Position numbers and translations under genes: made by a program | Assembly: GCA_037127315.1 (NCBI GenBank) | Contig: JBBBDQ010001935.1 | Coordinates: 3,283,501 to 3,347,500, forward strand | DNA length: 64,000 nucleotides | Reading direction: 5' to 3' | Source of the DNA: Ascarosepion bandense | Lineage: Eukaryota; Mollusca; Cephalopoda; Sepiida; Sepiidae | Part shown: in pieces, positions 52,445-63,749 of the stretch | Layout: each line of letters starts with the position of its first letter | Position numbering within the stretch: position 1 is the stretch's first letter | The notes under the pieces: model-generated | What the model saw: the letters and a program-made list of their open reading frames with translations, nothing else | What the model was told of the DNA's origin: nothing | Databases searched by the model: none

Positions 52445-52707
52445 ACTTTATGCCCAGTAGAAGCCTTAATCATGTCTCCAACTAGTATATTCAGTCAGTC
52501 AGTTAAGTGCCATACGTGATACACGCTTTGGGCGATCATGTCTCGAAAGAGGCATGGCTGACTGGGCAGAAGATTATCCCGCAGTAGGTTACCATTGCTT
52601 TCTGCGGTAGACTGGTTGCCAGCCAAGGCTATAAAACCCAATCTGTCATGTTATTTGACTCATAGCTAGAGGGGGAAGAAATGTATCACATTATTAAGTA
52701 GTAGTTA

Positions 52708-52753
52708 GGGGGGATCAGTTTATTACTTCATAACAATAGAAAACCGATACCCC
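52708..52753. repeat. Hairpin linker
   Basis: Copy of 52399-52444 with the same right-arm A. Confidence 0.85.
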
Positions 52754-53211
52754 ACTTTATGCCCAGTAGAAGCCTTAATCATGTCTCCAACTAGTATATT
52801 CAGTCAGTCAGTTAAGTGTCATACGTGGTACACGCTTTGGGCGATCATGTCTCGAAAGAGGCATGACTGACTGGGCAGAATATTATCCCGCAGCAGGTTG
52901 ACATTGCTTTCTGCGGTAGACTGGTTGCCAGCCAAGGCTATAAAACCCAATCTGTCCTGTTATTTAACCCATAACTGGAGGGAAGAGATAGATTAAAAGA
53001 GATGGTATTTGCGTGAATGCATCGAATTCAACTGGAATTCGAACTCAGTTCTCGGTGTCTCTTTCTGAGCCGATATCCACTGCACCACAACGCTCATCAG
53101 GGATATATAATGTGTAAATATAAAAGCGGGCACTGAGGTTAACACTAAGCAGCGACCGCCCGTTTCAGGCTTAAATTCAATCTTCAGGTCATGTGTGTTG
53201 TGTTTTGACCT

Positions 53212-53272
<61 letters not shown>

Positions 53273-53346
53273 GTACGTATGCATATGACAAAAATTAGAG
53301 CTTTGTTAATAAGAAAGTTCGATCAGGGTAATTCTTTAAGATAACT

Positions 53347-53378
53347 GGGGATGTAACTCAGTGGTAAAGCATTCGACA
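53347..53378 (+). pseudogene. tRNA-Ala-like 5' half
   Basis: GGGGATGTAACTCAGTGGTA and AAGC resemble the acceptor and D arm of tRNA-Ala; the sequence diverges after GCATTCGAC. No 3' half. Confidence 0.5.
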
Positions 53379-53418
53379 GCAGGAAGATAACTTTTTAAGG
53401 CATGTAGTAACTGTAAAA

Positions 53419-53732
53419 GGATGTGCGTTGAGGTGCATTGGATATCGGCTCGGAACGAGAAATCGGAGAGCCGAGTTCGAATGCCAGCTGAATTCATTGC
53501 ATTCACTGACGCGCAAATACCCTTGGGAAAGGTATTAATCTGTCTCTTCCTTCCAGTTATGGGTTAAATAACAGGACAGATTGGGTTCTATAGCCTTTGT
53601 CGGCAACCAGTCTACCGCAGAAAGCAATGGCAACCTACTGCGGGATAATCTTCTGCCCAGTCAGTCATGTCTCTTTCGAGACATGATCGCGCAAGCGTTT
53701 ATCACGTATGGCACTTAACTAACTGAGTAACT
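53419..53732 (+). mobile_element. Family-1 tRNA-derived SINE
   Basis: Full-length copy from the A box (AGGTGCATTGG) and B box GTTCGAATGCC to GCACTTAACTAACTGA. Confidence 0.9.
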
Positions 53733-54012
53733 GTAATTAAAACATTCAATATCAAATCATTATATCCAATCATCAGGAACTGGCTTTAAAATGGTTCTTC
53801 TAAGTCAACCTCGGAAGCAATAAAAACTTGAAGCCAAATAACTTTAAAAAAAAACCCCTGATTTTCAGCATTAAATGACCCAAAGAATGTCGATATGCGA
53901 GTTAAACCCACCAGCTTCTAAGTTTCCTAAAGAATTCATGTAATTCCTTGAAACTCGGTGTACAGATAAGTTAAATATAATTTTAAATATACATTTTTAT
54001 TATTATTTTACG

Positions 54013-54015
<3 letters not shown>

Positions 54016-54079
<64 letters not shown>

Positions 54080-54084
54080 GCGCG
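54016..54084. repeat. (CA)n microsatellite
   Basis: Nearly pure CA tract ending in CGCACGCGCG. Confidence 0.95.
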
Positions 54085-54143
54085 TCCAACTCATTGTACA
54101 AATGAAGTAGAAACCTACTAGACAGTATGTACATAGCTTGAAC

Positions 54144-54205
54144 TATTGTCCTCATCTTTGTTGCCATTTTTACGACGTTTCGACCGTTATGAATTTTAAA
54201 CCTAA
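54144..54205 (-). mobile_element. Family-5 SINE body fragment
   Basis: The reverse complement reads ACGGTCGAAACGTCGTAAAA then GGCAACAAAGATGAGGAC, matching 54905-54952. Confidence 0.65.
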
Positions 54206-54221
54206 CCCATTATTACAATCA

Positions 54222-54562
54222 TTGTGGTATAGACTGAACTATCGCCCGGTTCACACTCCACCCACGTCTATTGAACAGGTTAAGAGGCTCATCCCTTGTT
54301 CCTTGTTTAGGATGTGGTTTCCGTCTTTCTCTGTCCCAATCTTTTCACTTTTCCTTATTTTTTTTCAATTGGAGTAGATAGACTGAACTATCGCCCGGTT
54401 CACACTCCACCCACGTCTATTGAACAGGTGTAGAGGCTCATCCCTTGTTCCCTGTTTAGGATGTGGTTTCCGGCTTTCTCTTTTCCAATCTTTTCAATCT
54501 TACTTAGCCCCCTGCACACCAGTGACCTTACCACCTTTCCCGGGGTGATATGATTAAAAAAA
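54222..54562 (+). mobile_element. Unit-U element with LINE-A tail (2 units)
   Basis: Two consecutive units (each AGACTGAACTATCGCCCGGT ... CGTCTATTGAACAGGT ... TTCCAATCTTTTCA); the second continues into CCCCCTGCACACCAGTGACC and GGGGTGATATGATT. Confidence 0.87.
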
Positions 54563-54691
54563 TATATATATATATGAACTCCATTCTTTGCGTAAAGCCT
54601 TGATTGGAACCAGTAACATAAAAAAATATGAACTTTGGTAAAAATAAGAGTTACTGGATAATAGGCTTATAAGTCCCAAAAATTCAGTTGT

Positions 54692-55012
54692 TCTTGGCCC
54701 AGCGGATATAGACGTTGGTTAGTTCCTGACTTGACTCTTAGAGTTGTGAGTTCAATATTAGGCTACAGCAGTGGTGAATAAGTAACTTGCAGGGTTAGAG
54801 GGAGATAACTCATGACTTCCAATCGAGGAACGGAGTTCATATACCTCAGTGATTATAATAAAGGGTACGGTTCGAAATTCCTAGCACCTGAAGAAGGTCG
54901 GAGCGTACAACGGCCGAAACGTCGTACAAAGGGCAACAAAGATGAGGATAATAGTCCGAATTATGTAAATACTGTAAATACTACCTCATCTCAGAAATAT
55001 AGACAAACCTAA
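54692..55012 (+). mobile_element. Family-5 tRNA-headed SINE with hammerhead-like motif
   Basis: The head CTTGGCCCAGCGGATATAGA with a B box like GTGAGTTCAATATT is followed by a body in which CTGAAGA (about 54889), GGTC/GGCC (stem II-like) and GAAAC with GTCGTA follow in hammerhead order (54886-54925). The 3' part is ACAAAGATGAGGATAATAG ... CTCAGAAATATAGACAAAC. Stem I does not form and stem III would have a 1-nt loop, so ribozyme activity is doubtful. Confidence 0.6.
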
Positions 55013-55930
55013 TAGACATTGAAAACATTTGGCCTCATTGAGAATACAAGCGTTGGAGAAAAGTTAGGGTCTGAACAGTGATGATGAAAAGATAAATATC
55101 GCAACCCACACCATGATGGTAGAAAATAGGCAAATGGGTAGATCTAATCGGCAAATATAAAACTAGAATATTTTGTTTCGTAATGTTGGATTGCTCTTGT
55201 TAAAATTTTAATATGATCAAAAACGTACGAAAACATTTTGTACTTGCACAGCGCTAGAGAAGTGCCTTTTCCTCGCGGTTTCCACGGCTTGCGACAATTG
55301 GTAACACACAATGTAGGAACGATCGGTGGCTGGCTTACGTATTCACATTCGTTTTCTCTATCTACATACGATACATACTAATATGCTTTCTAATAAAAAT
55401 TGGTTACGATTGATTCAGTCTGTAATGCAGTGTTGTTGATCACTCTGAGAAACCACTGGAATCCAGAGACGACACGCAATAACACTGTATTGAAAAAGAA
55501 AACAGGACTTTCCAATATACCAAGTGACATTCTCTGAAGCTACGTATGATGGTATTATAGTGTAGATGCAATTTTATGATGTGAATCGAAGAACGTGAAT
55601 CCACTGTCTTACTGCAAGTAAACGACTCGTGTTGACAAACCTGTGTTCACATCTGCTCTGATACGTGAGCGTTAGGCGCTTTGATACGGCTATGCGTTGG
55701 TATGGAGAGCGTCTGTACTGACCATGAACTGGCGTATAGTGTAGAAAATACTATGTCATAAAGTACAAGGCAACAGTAATGCATCCAATCTGGGCAATGA
55801 ACCCATCCCTTTCAGTAGAGCATCGGCCATCGATGATCCCTCGTCATGGACGCGGAGTCGTTGATGCTTCTGTAACTTACCTTTTTTTACGGGTAGAGTG
55901 TTGACCATATGAAAAATCCTTTTATCCTCC
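55013..55930. other. Unassigned
   Basis: About 0.9 kb with no repeat family recognised here and no sizeable reading frame. Probably the least repetitive stretch of the window. Confidence 0.4.
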
Positions 55931-55935
55931 GAGCG

Positions 55936-56115
55936 AGGTAGATTGAACCCAATCTGTCATGCTATTTAACCCATATATGTAAGAAGAATAGATGGATTAA
56001 TACCTTTTCCAAGTGTATTTGCACGTAAGCGAATGCAACGAATTCGACTGGAATTCGAACTTGGCTCTCCGCTTTCTCATTCCGAGCCGATATCCACTGC
56101 TCTACAATCCACATC
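55936..56115 (-). mobile_element. Family-1 SINE, 3'-truncated
   Basis: Head (GATATCCACTGCTCTACAAT reversed) and half the body; the 3' half is missing. Confidence 0.85.
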
Positions 56116-56324
56116 CACCCGCTGTTATAAACTACAAAGCAACAAAGATGCATTCAACCTGAGCAACAATTATTCGTGATCCAGCCTCCAAAAAGCCTAA
56201 GACCCGAACCATATCGAAAGGCTTTAATAGAAAAAAGAAGCAGGGTGCACATCTCCGTCGCATGGCACTTGTGTGCACCATACTCACCACTCTGAAGCTC
56301 ATTGCAATGCCATAAAACACATTT

Positions 56325-56800
56325 TTTAATCATATCAACCCGAGCAAGGCAGTAACGCCACTGATGTGCAGGGGGCTACATAAGCGAAAAAAATTAGAGG
56401 AGATTGAAGAGAAGGACGAACCAGTTAGAAAGGAGCAAGAGAAGGGAGGGAATACAGGTGTGATGACAGTTGCAAAGGTGGAGAGAAAGGAAAGTATATA
56501 CAGGACGGTGTGGAAAGAACTAGGGTCAAGTAGTTAAGAGATGGGTATTGACATTGCATTTAAATTCCTGGAGGTTGTAGCCGTTAGGAAAGCAAGAATA
56601 AGGAAGCGAGTTCCACAGGCGGAAAGTGCGAGAAAAAAAGCTGAAGGAGTAGAATTGTCGACTGCATTTGGTTGATCTAACTGTGAATGGGTGAGACCCA
56701 AATGCCAGTCTAGTTGTACGAGTAAACACCTATTGCGGAGGCACCACTGACTTAAGTTCGTTGGAGCAGAAGCCATTTAAGTATTTATAGAGCAGAAACA
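56325..56800 (-). pseudogene. LINE-A C-terminal fragment
   Basis: The minus frame reads TRTTRLAFGSHPFTVRSTKC, FFSRTFRLWNSLPYSCFPNG, YNLQEFKCNVNTHLLTT and stop, the cleanest version of this C-terminus in the window. The 3' UTR ends with CCCCCTGCACATCAGTGGCG reversed at 56340-56375. Confidence 0.88.
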
Positions 56801-56888
56801 TAAACTATGAGTGTTACCACGTCATAACATTACTGAAGATTATGCAAGTTTTATCAATACATACAGCCTTAAAAAGACTTACCTACAC

Positions 56889-57105
56889 TTCACGTTGAAA
56901 AGCAGGTTCCTGTATGATCACTGGTCAGCAGTTAGATGAGTGACCACTTGGGAACATTAGGTACTGTAAGCCTGTGTGTGCGGTGTAGTGCGATGGATAA
57001 TAGCTCTGTTTTGTTAATCGGAAAGCTGAGTTCAAATTCTAGTCAAATCCACGTAGGAAAAGGTATAAATCCACCTCTTCTTTCCGCATCTATGGGTTAA
57101 TTAGT
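56889..57105 (+). mobile_element. Composite 5S/tRNA SINE (copy C, decayed)
   Basis: A plus-strand 5S-like stretch (TTCACGTTGAAAAGCAGGTT, then TGATCACTGGTCAGCAGTTA, TTGGGAACATTAGGTACTGT, AAGCC) lacks the CCGAAGTTAAGC block. It is followed at once by a tRNA-like head GCGGTGTAGTGCGATGGATA with B box GAGTTCAAATTC and part of the family-1 body. Same order as copies A and B. Confidence 0.75.
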
Positions 57106-57302
57106 AAAACTTTTATCACTAAAACCGTTAATATCTCAAAAATAAAATTGCGTAAAAAAATAGTTAAATTTCGGCAGTAAATATCTCATAGAGGTGTCGA
57201 TATGCCGCTAAACAAAAACAATTGAAAGAGCACCGCACATATTGTACAAAGATCAAAATCAAAACGGCATCGTCGTTCAAGGTACTGCAGTTAATTTTCT
57301 TT

Positions 57303-57363
57303 CTTTCTATCTATCTATCCCAGTCTCTGTTCATATCTATCTATCTATCCCAGTCTCTGTTCA

Positions 57364-57446
<83 letters not shown>

Positions 57447-57463
57447 TCTATCTCATCTGTTCA

Positions 57464-57520
<57 letters not shown>

Positions 57521-57531
57521 CAGTCTGTTCA

Positions 57532-57575
<44 letters not shown>

Positions 57576-57586
57576 AGTAGTCTATC

Positions 57587-57632
<46 letters not shown>

Positions 57633-57668
57633 CATCTATCTATCTATCTATCTATCTCAGTCTGTTCA

Positions 57669-57701
<33 letters not shown>

Positions 57702-57702
57702 C
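57303..57702. repeat. (TATC)n microsatellite with CAGTCTGTTCA interruptions
   Basis: Tetranucleotide array interrupted several times by variants of CCCAGTCTCTGTTCAT. The long isoleucine/serine/tyrosine/leucine-rich frames here are repeat translations. Confidence 0.97.
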
Positions 57703-57956
57703 TACACGCACGCATACACATACATGTGTGTTTGCGTATGTATGTGCGTTTATATTATAAAGACTTTTAATTTCTGTTTTTCTTTCACATTTTCTTTGTC
57801 TTTCACTCGTAATACATAGATAAATATTAAATATAGACTGTAGTATTAATTCAGCACACACACACACACACAGACACACACACACACACACACATATGTA
57901 TGTATATACATTTGAGTTTGTATGTACTGAATTGAAAGTAAAAGCTATATTTAATC

Positions 57957-57991
<35 letters not shown>

Positions 57992-58014
57992 CTATCTATC
58001 CCAGTCTCTGTTCA

Positions 58015-58070
<56 letters not shown>

Positions 58071-58084
58071 CCAGTCTCTGTTCA

Positions 58085-58140
<56 letters not shown>

Positions 58141-58154
58141 CCAGTCTCTGTTCA

Positions 58155-58216
<62 letters not shown>

Positions 58217-58369
58217 CACGCACGCATGCACATACACATACATGTGTGTGTGCGTATGTATGTGCGTTTATATTATAAAGACTTTTAATTTCTGTTTTTC
58301 TGTCACTTTTTCTTCGTCTTTCACTCGTACTACATAGATAAATATTAAATATAGACTTAACTTTTAATT

Positions 58370-58426
<57 letters not shown>

Positions 58427-58480
58427 TATATATTTAAGTTTGTATGTACTGAATTGAAAGTTAAAGCTATATTTAATCTA
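57703..58480. repeat. Tandem duplication containing (TATC)n, (CA)n and (TG)n
   Basis: Unit of about 510 bp: CGTTTATATTATAAAGACTT, AAATATTAAATATAGACT, (CA)n, GTACTGAATTGAAAGT, (TA/TG)n, then (TATC)n with CCCAGTCTCTGTTCATATC. The first unit starts at 57703 and the second at 58213. Spacer parts are about 95% alike by eye. Confidence 0.88.
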
Positions 58481-58500
58481 TCTCTCTCTCTATATATATA

Positions 58501-58547
<47 letters not shown>

Positions 58548-58862
58548 ACGTGCCTGTGTGTGTATATGTGTTGGTATGTTTATGTTCGAGATGAGGTGCG
58601 GTAGGTCAAAGGTCAGTCTGAATTTCGAAATTCTCACCTTTTGTCTCTTTTCATTGAAGGCAAAATAAACAAACTTACGTCAGACAGAATTAACGCGGAA
58701 AAACATTAACGATTTTTAAAGTTCATAAAATACGACACAAAAAAGCGTTAGTTTCATTATCTGATCTACTCACCAACGATTTATATTTTCAGGACCACAC
58801 ACACACACACATATACAGACACACATACGCATGCAAGCTTGAATACCTGTCCACGCATATAC

Positions 58863-58917
<55 letters not shown>

Positions 58918-58936
58918 TGGTCAACAACAACAAAAA

Positions 58937-59180
58937 GATTGAAATGGTGTCAAGACACCAAACAACTTTTTTAGCTAATTTGAGGGCGCTGGATCTGAAA
59001 ATGACAATATTTTTCAAAGTAATATGGTAGAAGCCTCTCAATTTCTATTTAAACCAACAAATATTGGACTACTTATTGAGAAATATTATTTTTCAATAGC
59101 AATCAGACCCTAGGTTATTAAAAATTATTCTTGAATATACTAAAACCAGCAAGTAGTTTTATCAAATCATTTTATGAACT
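58937..59180. repeat. Module A, copy 1
   Basis: Contains GAGGGCGCTGGATCTGAAAA and continues to TTTATGAACT. Near-identical to 59493-59739. Followed by module B (59180-59350). Confidence 0.9.
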
Positions 59181-59350
59181 AACAGCAGAAATAAAACTTT
59201 TGTGAAGATAGAACGATTGTAAAAACTTTCTTTCGTGATTGTTTGTCATGTTCAATGTTATTTAAGTCCCTTTTGATACACCATTAGTAGTAAGCCATCA
59301 TTCGTTTCTCTTACCGTCCCTGGTAGCGCTCTTTCATTGTTTTAATAATG
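59180..59350. repeat. Module B, copy 1
   Basis: AACAGCAGAAATAAAAC ... GTTTCTCTTACCGTCCCTGG ... TTTAATAATGGA. Copies at 60405-60580 and, diverged, 60665-60805. In copy 1 modules A and B are contiguous. Confidence 0.88.
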
Positions 59351-59492
59351 GAATCATTCTCATTGCTCAACAATCACATTGCCGCAAATATCCTGAAATT
59401 TATCTAAATGGCTACGTAAAAAATGTACCTTAATACTCATATTAGCGTATTACTGATATTGTTTTTTAGTTAATTGTAATTTTGGTGATAAA

Positions 59493-59739
59493 AAAATTGA
59501 AATGGTGTCGAGACACCAAATATCCTATTTTAGCTAATTTGAGGGCGCTGGATCTGAAAATGACAATATTTTTCAAAGTAATATGGTAGAAGCCTCTCAA
59601 TTTCTATTTAAACCAACAAATATTGGACTACTTATTGAGAAATATTATTTTTCAATAGCAATCAGACCCTAGGTTATTAAAAATTACTCTTGAATATACC
59701 AAGACCAACAAGTAGTTTTATCAAATCATTTAATGAACT
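59493..59739. repeat. Module A, copy 2
   Basis: Matches copy 1 until TAATGAACT, where the solo LTR begins. Confidence 0.9.
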
Positions 59740-60404
59740 TGTAGCGAATAATTAATGAAAATCAATTCTCTTCTTCACTTTTACAAAAATTCACAACGAC
59801 GTGTGAAAAACTGGTTTTCCCAAATAGAAAAAGGATTGACCATGCGCTTAACGGAAATGTCGAAACCAGATTTCGCAAGTAGGTGTTAAAATGATTTTTG
59901 ACCAATGGGAGCGACTTGTAAGACGTAGAAGGACTTGGCAATCCAGTGTAAAATTCAAAAGGACAATATAAATAACCTCGGCGTCAGTCAAGAGTCACAG
60001 ATAGGAGCCGAGAGACGAAAGAACTAAAATATAACCAACTTTAAATCGACCCGGAGATAAGGTCAAGTCGCACCTTGCTCTCTTTCTCCTTATTTTTTCA
60101 ACAATTACTACTACAAACATTTTGTACGAACTCTTAATAATGTTTCTAATTGAACATTAACTTCTACAACTTATGTTATTCCTCTTTTTAATAAATTTCT
60201 ATTTTAACATGAAAAATGTATATTTTATTATTCCACTCTTCTACACAAATCCACACATTCCAACCGACAATCAACCTTTTGATGAAAACCTTCTGATAAT
60301 AATTTTGATGATAAATCTGCATAAAATTTGTAAGCTGTAGGGAGTTCAGTTAAGTATGGCACAAGGCCGGACCAAAGAAAGATTAACCAGTTCCCTATGA
60401 TACA
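59740..60404 (+). mobile_element. Solo LTR (665 bp) with 4-bp target duplication
   Basis: Starts TGTAGCG and ends GATACA (TG...CA), flanked by AACT at 59736-59739 and 60405-60408. It holds a TATA box TATAAATA (59967-59974) and a poly(A) signal AATAAA (60190-60195), consistent with an LTR promoter and terminator on the plus strand. The 4-bp duplication suits a Gypsy- or BEL-like element; which one is open. No internal coding region remains, so it is a solo LTR left by recombination. The uninterrupted sequence survives at about 59172-59190. Confidence 0.88.
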
Positions 60405-60580
60405 AACTAACAGCAGAAATAAAATTTAACATAAGAACGATGGTAAAAAAATCTTCTTTCTTGATTGTTTGTCATGTTCAATGTTATTTAAGTCTCTTTT
60501 GATACACCATTAGTAGTAAGCCTTCATTCGTTTCTCTTACCGTCCCTGGTAGCACTTTTTAATTGTTTTAATGATGGATC
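60405..60580. repeat. Module B, copy 2
   Basis: Continues module A copy 2 beyond the solo LTR; a few indels against copy 1. A third, diverged copy with CACCGTCCCTGCTAGCTCTC follows at 60665-60805. Confidence 0.85.
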
Positions 60581-60931
60581 GTTTTTTTATAAAAAAAATA
60601 GTTTATTTCAAGTGGCTGGCATAAATTACTCGGCCTACCTGAGAATTTGGCTTCTACAACTTTTATTAACTAATTTGTTTTTCTTGAGTGTCTATTATGT
60701 TCAGTTTTATTTAAGTTCTTTTTTAAACTCCAGCAGTAGTCAGCCATCGTTCGATTGTCCCACCGTCCCTGCTAGCTCTCTTCCATTGTCTGGATATCCT
60801 GATGGAATCGTTCTCAATTGCAAATTTTAGACATAAGACCAGAATAACTAATTATTTTCTTTAATAATGAGGGTACGAAATTGAGGGTACGGAATTGAGG
60901 GTACGGAATTGAGAATGATATAAAGACAGCG

Positions 60932-60934
60932 CTA

Positions 60935-60976
<42 letters not shown>

Positions 60977-60977
60977 G
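60932..60977. repeat. (TTA)n microsatellite
   Basis: About 15 units. Confidence 0.95.
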
Positions 60978-61050
60978 TGTAACAAAAAAGGATTGACCAA
61001 AACTCAGAGATAAATTACAGACAAATATTTAATTTACGATAAACACAAAA

Positions 61051-61105
<55 letters not shown>

Positions 61106-61433
61106 AAATTTACAATTTTTTTCTATTCATAACAGAAACGTAGAGTTTACTACTGGCAGGCGAAGTGTTACGAAGGAGAAGGAAGATATCAAATATCTTT
61201 ACCCAGTTAAGATAGCAAAAAAGTTTAAGTACTATACTTCAGTCGTCGCCAAAACTTTTTCTTAGCCACATCTCCGTTTTAGTTTTGCCGACGATTTCTT
61301 TTCTGATGAAGTGTCGGCCGAAAGGTACCGAAATTTTTTTTTCTTTTAAGCGAGATACCTTTCCTTTGTATCTATCTTAATAATAAAATAATCCTATTTA
61401 AATTAATTATATTTTGTGTGGTAGGAAAAAGAA

Positions 61434-61478
<45 letters not shown>

Positions 61479-61480
<2 letters not shown>

Positions 61481-62102
61481 GTGCAAATGTATTAGGACAA
61501 GGACTATTTTATCTTTTAAGAGGCATATTGACAGAAAATAAACAATTTAATTAAGGTAATTTTATTTGATTTACTCAACAAATGCTTTAATAAGAAAAAA
61601 ATAACTGTTACAAAATAAATTTAATATTTAGTATAATAGCCTTTTGCTTTGATCACAGCCTTCATTCTGTCAGGCATTGACATCACAAGCTTCTTCAATG
61701 TATCTAATGGTATCTCCTGCCAAGCAGCTTGTATTTGTTTCCAAAGTGTGTCTTGCAAAGTAACATTACATTTATCAATTTTTTTATCCAAAATATTCCA
61801 TAGATGTTCAATAGAGTCGTTTCAAAATAACTTGTTTAATAGAAAATAGGAAAAATTAAATATAACTTCTTTTTAATGCATTTCTTTTACACCTAGTTTT
61901 AAATAATCAATATTTATTAGCAATTTACTTGGCTTTTCACCCTGTATTTGAATGTCAGTGAGGTTTTTAGGAAAAATCACCCCTGTCCTAACACTTTTGC
62001 ACACTACCGGTAGTGTACAAAAGTGTTCGGACAGGGGTGATTTTAAACTTTATTTTGATGCCTCATAAAAGATTAAATAGTTCTTGTCCTAATACTTTGC
62101 AC

Positions 62103-62105
<3 letters not shown>
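61479..62105 (-). mobile_element. Tc1-type element 2, copy 2
   Basis: 627 bp between TA dinucleotides, with ends CTGTGCAAATGTATTAGGAC and GTCCTAATACTTTGCACAG. It is the inverse of 33063-33675, with the same internal palindrome (61973-62044) in a more perfect state. Both flanks are (TA)n tracts. Confidence 0.9.
61634..61840 (-). pseudogene. Tc1-like transposase C-terminus
   Basis: The minus strand reads DSIEHLWNILDKKIDKC, LQDTLWKQIQAAWQEIPLDT, LKKLVMSMPDRMKAVIKAKG and YYTKY. No stop occurs in the KKLVMSM region, so this copy is better preserved than that at 33318-33535. It still lacks everything before the last catalytic segment. Confidence 0.88.
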
Positions 62106-62161
<56 letters not shown>

Positions 62162-62164
<3 letters not shown>

Positions 62165-63109
62165 GAATGAAGAATAAATATCTGTCTTACATGTTTCACT
62201 TTCATTAAAGCTTCAACATGGGATGAGTTATAGAGAAAAAAATTAACGAATTCTAAGCCTAACGGAAAAACCGTAAATATTGCTTTATGTAAGTAAGTGT
62301 ATCATACTTTTAGTTTTTCTATGTATTAAATTAAATTCGTGTGTGCACGCACGTGTGCGTGTGTGTATATATATTTGTCTCCTAGATATTATATTTGGTT
62401 GTTGTCAGCATGTTGACATGTGAACGTTATGTAAACACCGTTTGTTTTAGACACATATTAGATTCTTTAAGAATGAATTCAACAAACGTTTGTGACGTAA
62501 TATATTGATTTCAAATTATATATATGTATGTTTGTTTGTGCTTGTAGAGAGGTGAGTGTGTGTGTGTGCGTCCGTTCGTGCTCTAATACGCATTAAGATC
62601 TACATACGCTCGCATGAAGAAAGACACACGTCCGCGTATATAGATATTTCGTTAGCAAATTTAATGCATAGTACGAACGAGGTACGTATACATAACTTTA
62701 TATACTAAACTACTAATACTACTACTATTGTTACTACTACTACTAATAATAAACCTCATGGGCATCTACCCCAATGCATAAAAATGCATTTACTGAATTT
62801 TTAAAGCGACGTGCAAGTAATGGAAGAGTAAATAAATCTGTTGGATTGATCAGATAAAGACACAAACGTTTTTTTTTTAAATGGCGTATTTTATGAGCTG
62901 TGCAAATCAGTAATATTTTAATCTATTTTGCATGACATATGTCTGTCTATCTATTGAGCACTATTTTTACAAAAAAAGTTGCTGGCCTTAAAATAGGCAC
63001 TTTGTCAAAAAGTGCTCAATAGTTTTCAAACCAATACTTTATAAATTAATCTATATATGTTCAAGGGACTTATCTTTTAGTTTTAACCAACTCTAGTGTT
63101 TTACGCAAC
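62162..63109. other. Unassigned
   Basis: Short CA/TG-like tracts. A 12-bp inverted repeat CTATTGAGCACT/AGTGCTCAATAG lies at about 62951-63012. No gene recognised. Confidence 0.4.
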
Positions 63110-63530
63110 ACCAATCATTACCAATCTTCCGGTCCTTTGTGGCTCTTAATAAATTTTATATTTTTGCTAAACCCTATTCAGCCAATTATTTACACAAACT
63201 TATTAGGCACGTTATACAATATTTTTTCTGGCTCGCTTGCCTTCCATATTTCCAGCAAGTTTCTTTTGTTAACAACTGTACGTTCTGTCTTTTGAAATTG
63301 ATGTTTAGTCCTTTCTTCTCGCTTTCGTTCATTGCTTTCTCTAGGAGTTCCTGACGTTTTTTTCCTTGTCCGCTATCACCATTGTGTCATTTGTATATCT
63401 TAAGTTACTAAGATTTTGGCAGCCAAAAATGAATCCTGGCAGAACTACTAATTCTCTCAGAATAATTTTAGGAAAATATTTTAACGTATACAAAACACGT
63501 GCTCGCATAACTACTCTTTGTAACATAATT
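63110..63530 (-). pseudogene. LINE-B reverse transcriptase fragment with altered catalytic box
   Basis: The minus strand reads GFIFGCQNLSNLRYTNDTMV and IADKEKN, where the catalytic YADD is YTND. In further frames follow KGLNINFKRQNVQ and, near the 3' end, LLRATKDRKIGNDW. It extends the LINE-B family with a palm region. Dead copy. Confidence 0.75.
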
Positions 63531-63536
63531 GGGCAC

Positions 63537-63668
63537 CTCGAGGTGGTGTAATGGCTAGCAAGCTTGTCCCGCTAGAATCGTTACAATTGAGTAGTGAGTT
63601 TGATCCTCATCGGGTGTCCCTTACTTTCAACCTTGTGCCACATCGAAACTACGCTTAGTAAATCACCT
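63537..63668 (+). mobile_element. Family-2 tRNA-derived SINE (5' part)
   Basis: The head CCTCGAGGTGGTGTAATGGC with A box, B box GAGTTTGATCCTC, CTTGTGCCACATCGAAACTA and CGCTTAGTAAATCACC. The GGGTTGGG tail is missing. Confidence 0.8.
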
Positions 63669-63749
63669 TATTATAACGTGTTTAGGGAAGTAGTTAACAA
63701 GTTAATTCCCACTAGGTTGTTGATTACTAATTAGGTAAATCATCTTTGG

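Larger units (their letters stand above)
52190..53098 (-). mobile_element. Family-1 SINE, trimeric (second locus)
   Basis: Same layout as 44105-45006: head at 52970-53098, then three bodies with two linkers (hairpins 52399-52444 and 52708-52753). The two inner units (52190-52497 and 52498-52800) are almost identical over about 305 bp, more alike than either is to the 44-kb units, pointing to local unit duplication or conversion. Confidence 0.9.

Noticed and set aside
57222..58337. Long frames rich in isoleucine, tyrosine, leucine and serine
   Set aside because: They are translations of (TATC)n in three frames.
61305..61345. CTGATGA ... GAAA ... GAAA near a possible hammerhead
   Set aside because: No stem II can form between the core and either GAAA, and no stem I partner is present. 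At most a remnant of a Penelope-like terminal repeat.
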